This document shows, piece by piece, positions 54,055 to 63,345 of a DNA stretch of 64,000 bases; the first letter of the stretch is position 1, and each line of letters starts with the position of its first letter. Location of the stretch: positions 49,328 to 113,327 of the forward strand of contig JAPUDO010000008.1 of assembly GCA_027493055.1 (NCBI GenBank), in the 5' to 3' direction. The translations under genes and the position numbers were made by a program. Source of the stretch: Niabella sp. (GTDB lineage: Bacteria > Bacteroidota > Bacteroidia > Chitinophagales > Chitinophagaceae). The notes below the pieces were generated by a model, which saw only the letters and a program-made list of their open reading frames with translations, was not told where the DNA came from and did not search any database.

Positions 54055-57000
54055 ATGATTAAAAATCTTCTCATATTCTCGCTCAAAAACCGTTGGCTTG
54101 TAGTTGCGTTAAGTTTTGTACTAATTGCAATCGGCTATTACTGCTTTACACATTTAAAAATAGAAGCTTATCCCGACATTGCCGATACCAATGTGATTAT
54201 CATTGCACAACATCAAGGCAGAGCAGCCGAAGAAGTTGAGCAGCAAATTACCGTTCCCATTGAAAAAGCATTACAAAACACACCCAATGTATTAGACCGC
54301 AGAAGCCGAACCATTTTTGGTTTGTCGGTAGTGCAACTCACTTTCAAAGACGGCACAGACGACTATTTCGCACGGCAACAAGTAATGGAACGATTGGCAA
54401 CAGTAGAGTTGCCAGAAGGCGTATCACCCGAACTTGCACCGCTTTCAACAGCCGTTGGCGAAATTTTTCGTTATGTAGTGGAAGCACCGCCAACGTTTTC
54501 GCCTATGCAGTTGCGTGATTTGCAAGATTGGGTTATTATCCCCTATCTATTGCAAACCGAAGGGATTGCAGATATTAGCACCTTTGGCGGAGCGTTAAAA
54601 CAGTTTCATATCCTTGCTTATCCCGATAAATTACGCAAATACAATCTGACAATTTCCGATGTAGAAAATGCCATTACAGCCAACAATCAAAATACAGGCG
54701 GACATATTTTAGAACGTGGCGGACAAGGTTTTGCCGTTCGTGGTTTGGGAGCGATAAAATCAGAAAAGGACATTGAAAACATTGTTTTAAAATCCGAAAA
54801 CGGAGTACCTGTTTTTGTTCGTGATGTGGCAAGTGTGGAAATTACACCTCCACCGCCAAGTGGAGTTTTGGGCTATACCGTTGCTGATGATAGCATAAAC
54901 GTAAACAACGGAGTAGAAGGAATTGTTTTGCTTCGCAGATACGAAAACCCAAGCGAAGTATTGGCAGAACTGAAACAACACATTGCCGATTTGCAAGAAC
55001 ACGAACTGCCCAAAGGCGTTACTATCCGCACACTTTATGACCGCAGTTTTTTAATTGACCATTCATTACACACCGTTGGAAAAACATTGTTTGAAGGCGT
55101 TAGCATTGTCATCATCATTTTAATTTTCTTTTTAGGAAGTGTGCGAAGTGCGTTGGTCGTTGCTCTTACAATTCCGTTTTCGTTGTTGTTTGCTTTTATC
55201 CTGATGCGGTTTACGGGCATACCTGCCAACCTGCTTTCTTTGGGAGCTATTGATTTTGGTATCATTGTGGACGGAGCTTGCGTAATGGCAGAACACCTGA
55301 TACGCAGATACCGAACCGCCACACCTGAACAAAAACGGGAAGGACTTTTAAAAATTACACTGCTTTCCGCACAGGAAGTAGGCAGGGAAATTTTCTTTTC
55401 GGTAACGATTATTATTTTAGCCTATATGCCCATTCTTTTAATGACAAGAGTGGAAGGTAAATTGTTTTCGCCTATGGCTTTAACGCTTGCTTTTGCGGTT
55501 ATCGGCTCAATGATTGCTGCATTAACCTTTATTCCCGTCCTTATTTCCTTTGCTTACAACAAAACAATTACAACCGCACAAAAACCAATGAAGGAACGGA
55601 AAAATGTAATTATTTCCTTTATTGAAAAAATGTATGCAAAAGCACTGAACAAATCCCTGAAATATTACAAAAAAACCGTATTGATTGGTTTTGGAATAGT
55701 GTTATTGCTTATTCCCTTTGGTCTAAAATTAGGAACAGAATTTTTACCCGAATTAGACGAAGGTTCTATTTTTCTTCGTGGCAATTTTCCCGCAGGAATT
55801 ACCATTCAGGAAAACGCCAAATATGCACCGAAAATTAGAAGCATCATTTCAAAATATCCGCAAATTGCTTATGTCATTACACAAACAGGACGAAACGATG
55901 ACGGCACAGACCCGTTTCCTGCAAACAGAAACGAAATTTTAATAGGACTGAAAGATTATCATTTGTGGAGTGATACCATTTCAAAAAAGATATTGGTCAA
56001 ACGTATGCTGAACGATTTAGAAAGAGAATTGCCAAGCGTAAAATTTTCATCAGGGCAACCAATCATTGACCAGGTAATGGAAATCGTTACGGGCAGTGCT
56101 GCCGACCTTGCTGTTTCTGTCGTGGGCGATGATTTGGTAATGATGAGAAACAAAGCAGACAGCATTGCGAATATTGTAAAATCAATGCAGGGAAGTGAAG
56201 GCGTAAACATTGAACAGGAAGGAACACAGGAACAATTAGCCATTAAAATAAACCGTGAACGGGCAGCCCGTTATGGTATCAATGTTTCCGATATTCAAAA
56301 TATGATTGAAGCAGCCATAGGCGGAAAACACATTTCTGTTTTGTATGACGGCACAAAACGCTATGATATTGTTGTTCGCTATTTACCGCAATTCAGAAAC
56401 AACATTGACAAAATAAAAAAGCTGTTAGTGCCTTCGGTAAACGGTGGTTTAATTCCTATGGAACAACTTGCCGACATCAATTTTGTAGAAGGGCAAACCA
56501 ATATTTACCGTTACAACAATAAACGAATGGTAACGGTGCGAACTAATATCAGGGGCATAGACCAGGGCGGTTTTGTAAACGAACTGCAAAAGAGAATTAA
56601 AAGCGAAATCAGCATACCAAAAGGGTATGAAATTATTTACGGTGGACAATACGAAAATTTGGAACGGGCGTCTAACAGATTGTTGGTTATTGTACCATTA
56701 ACCATTTTGGCAGTTATCGTAATGCTGTTTATGCTATACAAAAGATTCTCGGAAGTGGCTATAACATTAACCTGTATAGTATTTGCCATTCCGGGCGGTA
56801 TATTGGCTTTGCTGTTAAGAGGTATGTACTTCAATATCTCTGCGGGTGTCGGTTTTGTTTCACTTTCAGGCATAGCAGTAATGACAGGTATTCTTATCAT
56901 AAATGGCATTCATTTGAATTTAAAGAAAAGCGAACCTTTATATGATGCTGTATTTCATTCGTCCATTGAACAGTTTAAAGTACGTTTAATGGTTATCCTG

Positions 57001-57180
57001 CTTGCTATGCTTGGCTTAATCCCTGCTGCACTTTCCACAGGGATAGGTTCAGACGTTCAAAGACCATTGGCAACCGTAATCATTGGCGGACTGACAAGCA
57101 CCTTGCTTTTTGCACCGCTGTTGATACCGCCTTTGTATTGGTGGGTAAATCAACCATATAAAAGAATACGCAAAAAATAA
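54055..57180 (+). CDS. CzcA-type heavy-metal RND efflux pump
   Basis: This 1041-residue inner-membrane proton-driven pump of the HME-RND family exports divalent metals from periplasm or cytoplasm. The start is MIKNLLIFSLKNRWLVVAL. The fourth membrane helix has Asp400, Asp406 and Glu413 in DFGIIVDGACVMAEHL, matching the D/D/E triad of CzcA (Zn/Co/Cd type) rather than CusA (Cu/Ag type). Large periplasmic loops and the second TM bundle (GGILALLLRGMYF) are present. The length equals known CzcA proteins. It starts 3 bases after DUF190, so it is in the same run although far from its adaptor. The metal is inferred only from the motif. Confidence 0.92.
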   Translation: MIKNLLIFSLKNRWLVVALSFVLIAIGYYCFTHLKIEAYPDIADTNVIIIAQHQGRAAEEVEQQITVPIEKALQNTPNVLDRRSRTIFGLSVVQLTFKDGTDDYFARQQVMERLATVELPEGVSPELAPLSTAVGEIFRYVVEAPPTFSPMQLRDLQDWVIIPYLLQTEGIADISTFGGALKQFHILAYPDKLRKYNLTISDVENAITANNQNTGGHILERGGQGFAVRGLGAIKSEKDIENIVLKSENGVPVFVRDVASVEITPPPPSGVLGYTVADDSINVNNGVEGIVLLRRYENPSEVLAELKQHIADLQEHELPKGVTIRTLYDRSFLIDHSLHTVGKTLFEGVSIVIIILIFFLGSVRSALVVALTIPFSLLFAFILMRFTGIPANLLSLGAIDFGIIVDGACVMAEHLIRRYRTATPEQKREGLLKITLLSAQEVGREIFFSVTIIILAYMPILLMTRVEGKLFSPMALTLAFAVIGSMIAALTFIPVLISFAYNKTITTAQKPMKERKNVIISFIEKMYAKALNKSLKYYKKTVLIGFGIVLLLIPFGLKLGTEFLPELDEGSIFLRGNFPAGITIQENAKYAPKIRSIISKYPQIAYVITQTGRNDDGTDPFPANRNEILIGLKDYHLWSDTISKKILVKRMLNDLERELPSVKFSSGQPIIDQVMEIVTGSAADLAVSVVGDDLVMMRNKADSIANIVKSMQGSEGVNIEQEGTQEQLAIKINRERAARYGINVSDIQNMIEAAIGGKHISVLYDGTKRYDIVVRYLPQFRNNIDKIKKLLVPSVNGGLIPMEQLADINFVEGQTNIYRYNNKRMVTVRTNIRGIDQGGFVNELQKRIKSEISIPKGYEIIYGGQYENLERASNRLLVIVPLTILAVIVMLFMLYKRFSEVAITLTCIVFAIPGGILALLLRGMYFNISAGVGFVSLSGIAVMTGILIINGIHLNLKKSEPLYDAVFHSSIEQFKVRLMVILLAMLGLIPAALSTGIGSDVQRPLATVIIGGLTSTLLFAPLLIPPLYWWVNQPYKRIRKK

Positions 57181-57260
57181 AGAAAAGCATATTAATAATA
57201 ATCAGGGCGTGTCTCCTACTCTATTTTCCTTCCCTTCTAAAAAAAATAAATAGCTACGCT

Positions 57261-57288
57261 ATTTAACATAATGCAAGCAGGAAAATAA
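57261..57288 (-). other. Right Xer-like half-site of the metal-homeostasis island
   Basis: Another perfect XerD arm, ATTTAACATAA at 57261-57271, is followed by spacer TGCAAG and a non-matching outer arm CAGGAAAATAA. Together with the base pairs before it, the 14-mer CTATTTAACATAAT equals the one at 44894. The site is 80 bases beyond the end of the CzcA gene. Confidence 0.55.
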
Positions 57289-57326
57289 TCACTCTTTTGT
57301 ATTAAGGGTTATATTTAAAAACGACA

Positions 57327-57773
57327 GTGCTGTATTTCTATATTGCGCTGATTATTTTTCGGTGTCGTATTCTATATCGCTGTCCTTTCTTTCTTCTGCA
57401 TTTCTTTGTCAACCAGGAAAAATACTATGAGCTTTCTTACTATACGCTGGCACACGGCGAAGAAAATTTTATTCACCAGCACATTGCAGATGCTTATACG
57501 GTTCAAACTGCTGACGAACATACAAAGCCTGTGGCGCTTCTTTTTACATTGGCGGGACTTTATCTTTTTGCAGAGAAAAATTTTAGCGGCAGGCAGATCC
57601 AGGGCATCCATCAGCAAATGGCTGAGAAGTATATAAAAGGTACGCGCATATCGCTTCCGGCAAAAAGAGGCGATGTAATAATTACGGATGTATTAAATGC
57701 CGCACCCGGAACTGAAAGAGATTATATGATCAGGAATAAACCTTGCAATATTCTCTTTAATATTATCAAATGA
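57327..57773 (+). CDS. DUF5946-like protein, 5' end uncertain
   Basis: The conserved part reads EKYYELSYYTLAHGEENFIHQHIADAY, TKPVALLFTLAGLYLFAEKNFSGRQ and GDVIITDVLNAAPGTERD, as in the small DUF5946 family (~145 residues). Upstream of EKYYE the frame is hydrophobic and does not look like the family start, and the only start is GTG at 57327. The first ~30 codons may therefore have been replaced when the neighbouring island inserted 39-66 bases away. It is functional only if another start is used. The role of DUF5946 is unknown. Confidence 0.6.
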   Translation: MLYFYIALIIFRCRILYRCPFFLLHFFVNQEKYYELSYYTLAHGEENFIHQHIADAYTVQTADEHTKPVALLFTLAGLYLFAEKNFSGRQIQGIHQQMAEKYIKGTRISLPAKRGDVIITDVLNAAPGTERDYMIRNKPCNILFNIIK

Positions 57774-57962
57774 AACGGAGTTGATCTTTGCTTCCAGCCG
57801 TTTCAATACATCGCCCCCTTTTATTAGTTTGATATTTAGAAAGATAGTGTAAGAAACGTTGAGACAGTTTATCCGAAGAAACGCCGGAATCCTGTGAAGG
57901 CTGGAAAGTGCACCAATTTTTAAACCTGGTTCGTGCGCCGCCCTTTTGGCTCACACAAAAAC

Positions 57963-57996
57963 AAAAAAGGCCGTAAGTCAATCACTTACAACCTTT
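57963..57996 (-). terminator. Rho-independent terminator of the tRNA gene
   Basis: On the minus strand the stem AGG-TT-GTAAGT pairs with ACTTAC-GG-CCT across the loop GATTG, followed by TTTTTTG. It begins 6 bases after the tRNA 3' end. Confidence 0.8.
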
Positions 57997-58001
57997 TACT
58001 G

Positions 58002-58085
58002 TGCCCGGGACTGGATTCGAACCAGCACATCCTTGCGAACGCTGCCACCTGAAGACAGTGCGTCTACCAATTTCGCCACCCGGGC
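58002..58085 (-). tRNA. tRNA-Leu (CAG)
   Basis: This 84-base class II tRNA has acceptor stem GCCCGGG/CCCGGGC with discriminator A. The D-loop contains AATTGGTAGACGC, and the anticodon stem CTGTC/GGCAG holds loop TTCAGGT (anticodon CAG). A long variable arm follows, and the T-loop contains GGTTCGAATCC. CCA is not encoded, as is usual in Bacteroidota. It is followed by its own terminator. Confidence 0.95.
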
Positions 58086-58146
58086 CTCTCACCACCCTTT
58101 TTGATTGGGGTGGCGAAGGTAATAAAAATTTTATTACAAAAAACTA

Positions 58147-59097
58147 TTAATTCTTCGGTTTATCCAGATCATCGGTAAAACCTGCCGGCCTCATCATTAA
58201 GCCCTGGAACTGCTTCATAGTTTTTTCCATGCCTTCGGTGCTGCCATCTAAAAAGATAACGTTGCCCTTACCATATTCTGCAAAGTTTTTGATCGCTTCT
58301 GTCCACATGCTGAAAAGAATAAAATTCGTATCAAGGTTGGCCTGCCTTAATTCGGAAGCTGCAGATGACATCCCTTTGGCTACTTCTTCCCTGAATAAAG
58401 CAATACCCTGGCCACGGAGTTTAGCCGCTTCACGCTCCGCTTCAGCACTAATCTTAATAGCATTACCTTCGGCCTCCGCAGATTTTGTTTTAGTGATCAG
58501 CAATGCCTGACCCTCATTTTCAGCAGCAGCTTTCAAATTATTACTTGCTACTACCTTACTCATTGAGTCAAGGATCATTTTATCAAAAGTGATATCATTG
58601 ATCTGCAAATCCTGCAAATGAAAGCCCCACTCTTCAAGGGTTTGATCAATTTCTACTTTTACATATTGCACTATTTCACGACGCAGCCCCAACACTTCGG
58701 CCTGCTTTTTTGTGGCTACAAAAGAACGTACATTACCTTCAATTGTTTTAATGAGCGCCTGCATAAGATCCCGGTCACTAATGAACTTGAAGGCTACTTT
58801 TTTAATAGTTTCCTCGGCTTCATTTTGTACTGCATACAGTAACATCGCTTTAAAATAAACATTAGCCTGGTCCTGTGTTACGGCCTGAAATTCCAGTTCT
58901 ACCGAACGGTTTTGCGTAGATACCCTTTTAAATAACTGCTCCATTAAAGGTATCTTAAACCGAAGCCCTGGCCGGGCAATGCGTTGATATTTACCAAACA
59001 TCGTGATCACACCAATATACCCCTGGTTAATGGTGAACAAACCACTAAATACAATGATGAGCACTATAATAACCCACCAGTAATTTAAAAATTCCAT
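58147..59097 (-). CDS. SPFH/band-7 (stomatin-like) membrane protein
   Basis: This 316-residue protein has one N-terminal membrane helix (WWVIIVLIIVFSGLFTI) and a band-7 domain (VITMFGKYQRIARPGLRFKIP, STQNRSVELEFQAVTQDQ). A coiled-coil oligomerisation helix follows (ISAEAEREAAKLRGQGIALFRE). Such proteins form large ring scaffolds in the inner membrane and affect protease activity or membrane order. It may be cotranscribed with pepT (40-base gap). No NfeD partner is adjacent. Confidence 0.88.
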   Translation of the reverse strand: MEFLNYWWVIIVLIIVFSGLFTINQGYIGVITMFGKYQRIARPGLRFKIPLMEQLFKRVSTQNRSVELEFQAVTQDQANVYFKAMLLYAVQNEAEETIKKVAFKFISDRDLMQALIKTIEGNVRSFVATKKQAEVLGLRREIVQYVKVEIDQTLEEWGFHLQDLQINDITFDKMILDSMSKVVASNNLKAAAENEGQALLITKTKSAEAEGNAIKISAEAEREAAKLRGQGIALFREEVAKGMSSAASELRQANLDTNFILFSMWTEAIKNFAEYGKGNVIFLDGSTEGMEKTMKQFQGLMMRPAGFTDDLDKPKN

Positions 59098-59137
59098 ACA
59101 GCTTATTTTTTAATTATTAATTTGCAATTATTAATTA

Positions 59138-60385
59138 CTAACTACGTTCTTCCCAAACCTGAACCAGGTTGATCAATACCTCTACCGATTTTCGCATATC
59201 CTGTACACTTATATATTCATGCTTGCCATGAAAAGCCATCTCCCCGGTAAAAATATCAGGACAGGGCAGCCCCATAAAGGAAAGACGCGAGCCATCGGTC
59301 CCCCCGCGCGCACTATCCAGCCTGAAAGTGACATCACTTCTATTCATGGCTTCTTTCACATATTCACCAATCTGCGGATGGTCTTTTAAAACATCCTTCA
59401 TGTTGCGGTACTGCTCTTTGCTTTCAAAGGTATAGGAAGAACCATCATAACGCCCTGTGGCCTGCTTGGCAAACTGCTCTAACCGTTTTTCATGCAACTT
59501 TAATGTACCGGTATCAAAATCGCGGATGATAAAATGCACTGTTGCCTTTTCTACCGTGCCTTCCATCTGCACAGGATGTACAAATCCTTCCCTGTCATCA
59601 GTAGTTTCAGGACTAAATGAATCTTTGGGCAAAAGATCAAGAAAGGTACCTGCCACTTTCATGGCATTCACCAGCTTGCCTTTAGCATAACCGGGATGCG
59701 CACTTACACCATAAAAAGTTACGGTAACACCATTGGCGCTGAATGTTTCATCAGTATAAGTGCCCCTTTTTCCGCCATCCAAAGTATATCCGAAATCAGC
59801 ACCCAGCTTTTGCAGGTTTACCTTATCTACTCCTCTGCCTATTTCTTCATCTGGGGTGAACAGGATCTTTATAGTGCCATGCTTTACTTCGGGATGCGTT
59901 ACCAGGTAATTGGCCAGGTCCATGATAATTGCCACGCCTGCTTTATCATCGGCCCCAAGCAATGTGGTACCGGAAGCCGTTATTATATCATCTCCTATTC
60001 TCTTCTTTAAATAAGAATGATGCCTTACTGAGATCACCTGTGCAGGATCATCGGGCAATACAATATCTTTCCCGTCATAATTGCTATGCACAATAGGTTT
60101 TACATTGGCCCCTGAACAATCGGGCGATGTGTCTACATGGCTGCAGAAACATATAACCGGCACCTGCTTACCGGTAGTAGCAGGAATGGTGGCATATACA
60201 TAACCATATTCATCCAGGTGGGCATCTGCAATTCCAATTTGCTGTAATTCTTCTGCCAGCAAGCCACTCAGGTCCTTTTGTTTTTCGGTTGACGGGAAGG
60301 CGGAAGAATGGGGGTCGCTTTGTGTGTCAATAGTAACATACTTCAAAAAACGGTCTGCTACACTAAAATCGTAATCACTGATCAT
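59138..60385 (-). CDS. pepT: Peptidase T (tripeptidase, M20B)
   Basis: This zinc-dependent aminotripeptidase removes the N-terminal residue from tripeptides. The 415-residue protein matches PepT closely: metal ligands in CSHVDTSPD, LLGADDKAG, FTPDEEIGRG (catalytic Glu-Glu) and FHGKHEYI. The lid segment GVSAHPGYAKGKLVNA and DSARGGTDGSRLS are also present. Cytoplasmic, with no signal peptide. The identification is secure. Confidence 0.94.
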   Translation of the reverse strand: MISDYDFSVADRFLKYVTIDTQSDPHSSAFPSTEKQKDLSGLLAEELQQIGIADAHLDEYGYVYATIPATTGKQVPVICFCSHVDTSPDCSGANVKPIVHSNYDGKDIVLPDDPAQVISVRHHSYLKKRIGDDIITASGTTLLGADDKAGVAIIMDLANYLVTHPEVKHGTIKILFTPDEEIGRGVDKVNLQKLGADFGYTLDGGKRGTYTDETFSANGVTVTFYGVSAHPGYAKGKLVNAMKVAGTFLDLLPKDSFSPETTDDREGFVHPVQMEGTVEKATVHFIIRDFDTGTLKLHEKRLEQFAKQATGRYDGSSYTFESKEQYRNMKDVLKDHPQIGEYVKEAMNRSDVTFRLDSARGGTDGSRLSFMGLPCPDIFTGEMAFHGKHEYISVQDMRKSVEVLINLVQVWEERS

Positions 60386-60459
60386 TCAAAATTTTTTTAA
60401 TTAGTAATGGTATTTACAGGTTCATACAAATTTACAGCTTGATGGTGACAATCCTGCAT

Positions 60460-60498
60460 AAAAAACCCGAAGCATTCGTTAATATGCTCCGGGCTTTT
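60460..60498. terminator. Rho-independent terminator of the SlyD-like gene
   Basis: CCCGAAGCAT and ATGCTCCGGG arms around the loop TCGTTAAT, with an A-run on the left and a CTTTTAT on the right. On the minus strand it ends in a clean TTTTTT, 20 bases after the stop of the isomerase gene. Confidence 0.8.
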
Positions 60499-60517
60499 AT
60501 AAAAAGATACAATATTA

Positions 60518-60973
60518 TTAAGGAGTAATGATAAGCGGGCTCTTCCCTTCAATGCTTACCAGTTCCAGGTCAAAAACCAGGTCCTGCCCTGCAAGGGGGT
60601 GATTACCGTCTAATGTTATCGAGTCTTCTTTAACTTCTGTTACTACTACCTGGAATTGTTGTCCGCTGGGGTCGCTCATTACCAGTGGCATACCCACTTC
60701 CACCTGCATATCTTCCGGAAAACGATCCTTTGGCATATCAATCAGCATCTCATTACTTTTAGGGCCGTAAGCTTCGTCTACGGGAATATGAATGGTTTTC
60801 TTTTCGCCCACTTCCATACCGGTTACGCCATCATCAAAGCCTTTGATTACCATGCCACTTCCCACTTCAAACTCAAGCGGATCGCGCCCTTCAGAACTGT
60901 CAAATGTTTCTCCTGTGGTTAGCTTACCATGATAATGTACTTTTACTTTATCGCCTTTTTTTACCTGTTGCAT
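60518..60973 (-). CDS. FKBP-type peptidyl-prolyl isomerase, SlyD-like
   Basis: This 151-residue proline isomerase and chaperone has the FKBP core (VKVHYHGKLTTGETFDSS, KGFDDGVTGMEVGEKKTI) and an inserted IF chaperone flap (LIDMPKDRFPEDMQVEVGMP) before the fold closes with GNHPLAGQDLVFDLEL. This is the SlyD layout, but the His-rich metal-binding tail of E. coli SlyD is absent, so nickel handling is not predicted. Cytoplasmic. Confidence 0.9.
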   Translation of the reverse strand: MQQVKKGDKVKVHYHGKLTTGETFDSSEGRDPLEFEVGSGMVIKGFDDGVTGMEVGEKKTIHIPVDEAYGPKSNEMLIDMPKDRFPEDMQVEVGMPLVMSDPSGQQFQVVVTEVKEDSITLDGNHPLAGQDLVFDLELVSIEGKSPLIITP

Positions 60974-61183
60974 TCTATTTATAGTTTATTGTTTGTTTTA
61001 TTTGACCCGGCAAAGAATATGAAGCAGCTATCTTGCGTCGCACAGCGTCATCGGCGGTACTGCTATCAGCCTGCATATTCTACAGCGCCGGGCTTTGTAA
61101 TACGGGTCAGACCGGGACGGTCAGACCCTGTACCCGGACACCGAAGGTAGGGCTTTCCTGTTATTTTTCCGATATTCGCGGCC

Positions 61184-62122
61184 ATGAATGTGGATAGCTA
61201 TAAAGATCTGAGGATTATTTATATGGGCACCCCCGAATTTGCAGTAGCAGGTTTAGAGGCCCTTTTGCAGGCCGGCTGTAACATTGTAGCGGTAATTACG
61301 GCACCTGATAAGCCTGCAGGACGAGGCATGGAACTACAGCAAAGCGCTGTTAAAAAATATGCTTTGCAGCAATCATTAACGGTTCTTCAGCCTGAAAAGC
61401 TAAAGAACCCGGAATTTCTGCGCCAGCTCCAGGAGCTCAAAGCCGATCTCCAGATATGCGTAGCATTCAGGATGCTGCCCGAAGTAGTATGGAATATGCC
61501 ACCCATGGGCACTATTAATTTACATGGCTCTTTGCTGCCTCAATACCGTGGTGCAGCCCCCATTAACTGGGCCGTTATCAATGGTGAGAAAGAAACCGGC
61601 GTTACCACATTCAAACTAAAACATGAAATAGATACCGGCAATATCCTGTTACAGGAAAGCTTTCCCATTAGCGAAGAAGATACGGCCGGGACTGTACATG
61701 ATAGAATGATGCCTGTAGGAGCCGGTCTGCTGGTTAAAACAGTTAAAGGACTGGCAGATGACAGCCTGAAAGAAACGCCACAGTTGGTATCAACTGATGC
61801 AGTTATTCATCACGCGCCCAAGATCTTTACAGAAACCTGCCAGATCAATGCTTCCAGGTCAATGGAAGAAGTATTCAACCTGGTACGCGGCCTTTCGCCC
61901 TACCCTGCCGCTTTCACTTTTTTAAACGGCAAAAAGCTGAAGATCTTTAAATGCAGGAAGACAGCGGAAACACCTGAAACTAACGCGGGCGAGTTTGAAA
62001 CAGATGGCAAAACCTACCTGAAACTGGCTTGTGCCAATGGGTACCTGCAACTACTGGATATACAGCTGGAAGGCAAAAAAAGGATGAACGTGGAAGAGTT
62101 TTTAAGAGGGTACCGATTTTAG
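61184..62122 (+). CDS. fmt: Methionyl-tRNA formyltransferase
   Basis: Fmt formylates initiator Met-tRNA using 10-formyl-THF. The 312-residue protein has the typical start IIYMGTPEFAVAGLEAL and the folate-site and catalytic region NLHGSLLPQYRGAAPINWAV, which includes the catalytic Asn/His. The C-terminal OB-like tRNA-binding domain has lower conservation (RGLSPYPAAFTFLNG). Seven extra residues precede the usual start; the ATG at 61184 is used as the only upstream candidate. The 210 bases upstream hold a CAGACCGGGACGGTCAGACC palindrome and no gene. Confidence 0.94.
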   Translation: MNVDSYKDLRIIYMGTPEFAVAGLEALLQAGCNIVAVITAPDKPAGRGMELQQSAVKKYALQQSLTVLQPEKLKNPEFLRQLQELKADLQICVAFRMLPEVVWNMPPMGTINLHGSLLPQYRGAAPINWAVINGEKETGVTTFKLKHEIDTGNILLQESFPISEEDTAGTVHDRMMPVGAGLLVKTVKGLADDSLKETPQLVSTDAVIHHAPKIFTETCQINASRSMEEVFNLVRGLSPYPAAFTFLNGKKLKIFKCRKTAETPETNAGEFETDGKTYLKLACANGYLQLLDIQLEGKKRMNVEEFLRGYRF

Positions 62123-62244
62123 TAGCTACTGGATAGAAATTGAGAACTTCTAAATATTACATACTACTGGTATGTCAGTAAAGAATTGTCGCATTTAAGG
62201 TGAGTTGTGAATGGTCAGTTGTGAGTACGTATCCGAAATTACTC

Positions 62245-62352
62245 GCTTTTCGGGACTTGTAGTCCCGAAGCTCCATGTTGTAGCCTTTGGCTACATTAAA
62301 AAAGTAGCCGAAGGCTACAATATAGTCCTACGAAACAAAATGTTTCGCAGAA
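62245..62352 (+). repeat. Three-hairpin dispersed repeat, copy B
   Basis: Plus-strand copy of the element at 11777-11883. It has CGGGACTTGTAGTCCCG, then GTAGCCTTTGGCTAC paired with GTAGCCGAAGGCTAC, then CGAAACAAAATGTTTCG. The third hairpin is more complete here than in copy A. It lies 123 bases after fmt. Confidence 0.75.
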
Positions 62353-62940
62353 CATCGTGGCTTAACTTAATGACATTGCCCATCGAGGTCGAACCCTGCT
62401 ATACGACATTTATTGAGCTATGAATGTGTGAATTCTTCGGATTCATTAAAAAGCAGAAAATATTAGAAACCCTCTAACGGCTGGTTTTTAGTTGCAGTAG
62501 TTATTGAATAAAAACAGGGGTTCCCAAATATTATATCCGATAAAATAATACCACCCCTGCGGGGTTTAACGCTGACTTCGCATGCTCTTTATAATCATTG
62601 CATCCGCCGCGGCGGATTGAAAAATGATCCGGTAAATAAGCATGGAGGGCTGACAGGATTATAAAAATGAGTGTAAACCTGCTAAACAACTCCGTAAGGA
62701 GTGACATTAAAGTATAGAATCTCAAAATTAGATGCAAAAACTATTGCTGACGAAATAATCAAAAATTTAGAGGGCCGGGGTTAACTTTGGTAAAACAGAA
62801 AAGCTCCTGATTGAATTTATCCCTAAAAGCAAAGACCTTCGTACGCAGAATTTATATAAAATATCTGTGTATCCGTGGTAATATTTACTATTTTCACGAA
62901 AGGCTCTAAAAAAATCCAGGTTAAACAACAAGCGCTGTTT
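62353..62940. other. Repeat-rich non-coding stretch
   Basis: No gene is supported over nearly 600 bases. It has several short hairpins of a type common in Bacteroidota spacers: ACCCCTGCGGGGT near 62553, CCGCCGCGGCGG near 62606 and ACTCCGTAAGGAGT near 62690. A short frame around 62728 (KLDAKTIADEIIKNL) may be a remnant of a coding gene. Confidence 0.45.
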
Positions 62941-63345
62941 ATGGAACAGCAAGATTATTTACAAAGACTCATTAAGCAAATCGGAAGGTTGCTGGGGAAA
63001 ATATCTTCCGACTTGCTTGGACTGAAGAATAATGGACAAATAGTGGATGGCATTGAAATAATGTACCAGACGCTTAAAGGGGAATTAGATCTTGATATCC
63101 GGGAGCTGATTCACATTAACAATGACGATTTCATAGAAACGCTCACAACAAAAAAAGGCTTTAATAACGATAACTTAAACAAGCTGGCAGATATACTTTT
63201 ACTCATTGCCGAAAATGGACAGGAAAAAGACAAAAGGCTGCTGTACGGGAAATCCCTAATAATTTACGAGCATTTAGAAAAAGCAGAAAATATTTACTCT
63301 CTCATCAGGCAGGAGAAAATAGAGCTAATAAAAAAGGCACTATAA
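62941..63345 (+). CDS. DUF6483-like small helical protein
   Basis: From the ATG at 62941 this is a 134-residue, all-helical, charged protein: MEQQDYLQRLIKQIGRLLGK near the start, GIEIMYQTLKGELDLDIRELI and LNKLADILLLIAENGQEKD. The two-part TPR-like layout resembles small DUF6483 proteins of unknown function. A GTG at 62875 gives 22 extra residues without homology to anything I recognise. The last 33 coding bases are duplicated downstream in a tandem repeat. Confidence 0.6.
   Translation: MEQQDYLQRLIKQIGRLLGKISSDLLGLKNNGQIVDGIEIMYQTLKGELDLDIRELIHINNDDFIETLTTKKGFNNDNLNKLADILLLIAENGQEKDKRLLYGKSLIIYEHLEKAENIYSLIRQEKIELIKKAL

Noticed and set aside
58002..58085. tRNA-Leu as the integration site of the 45-57 kb island
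   Set aside because: The tRNA 3' end faces the island, but I find no second copy of its 3' sequence near 44-45 kb. The DUF5946 gene and a terminator lie between, and the XerD half-sites explain the boundaries better.
62211..62423. 70-codon plus-strand frame after fmt
   Set aside because: It lies in repeat copy B and repeats the same accidental peptide (NIVLRNKMF) seen in the frame over copy A.
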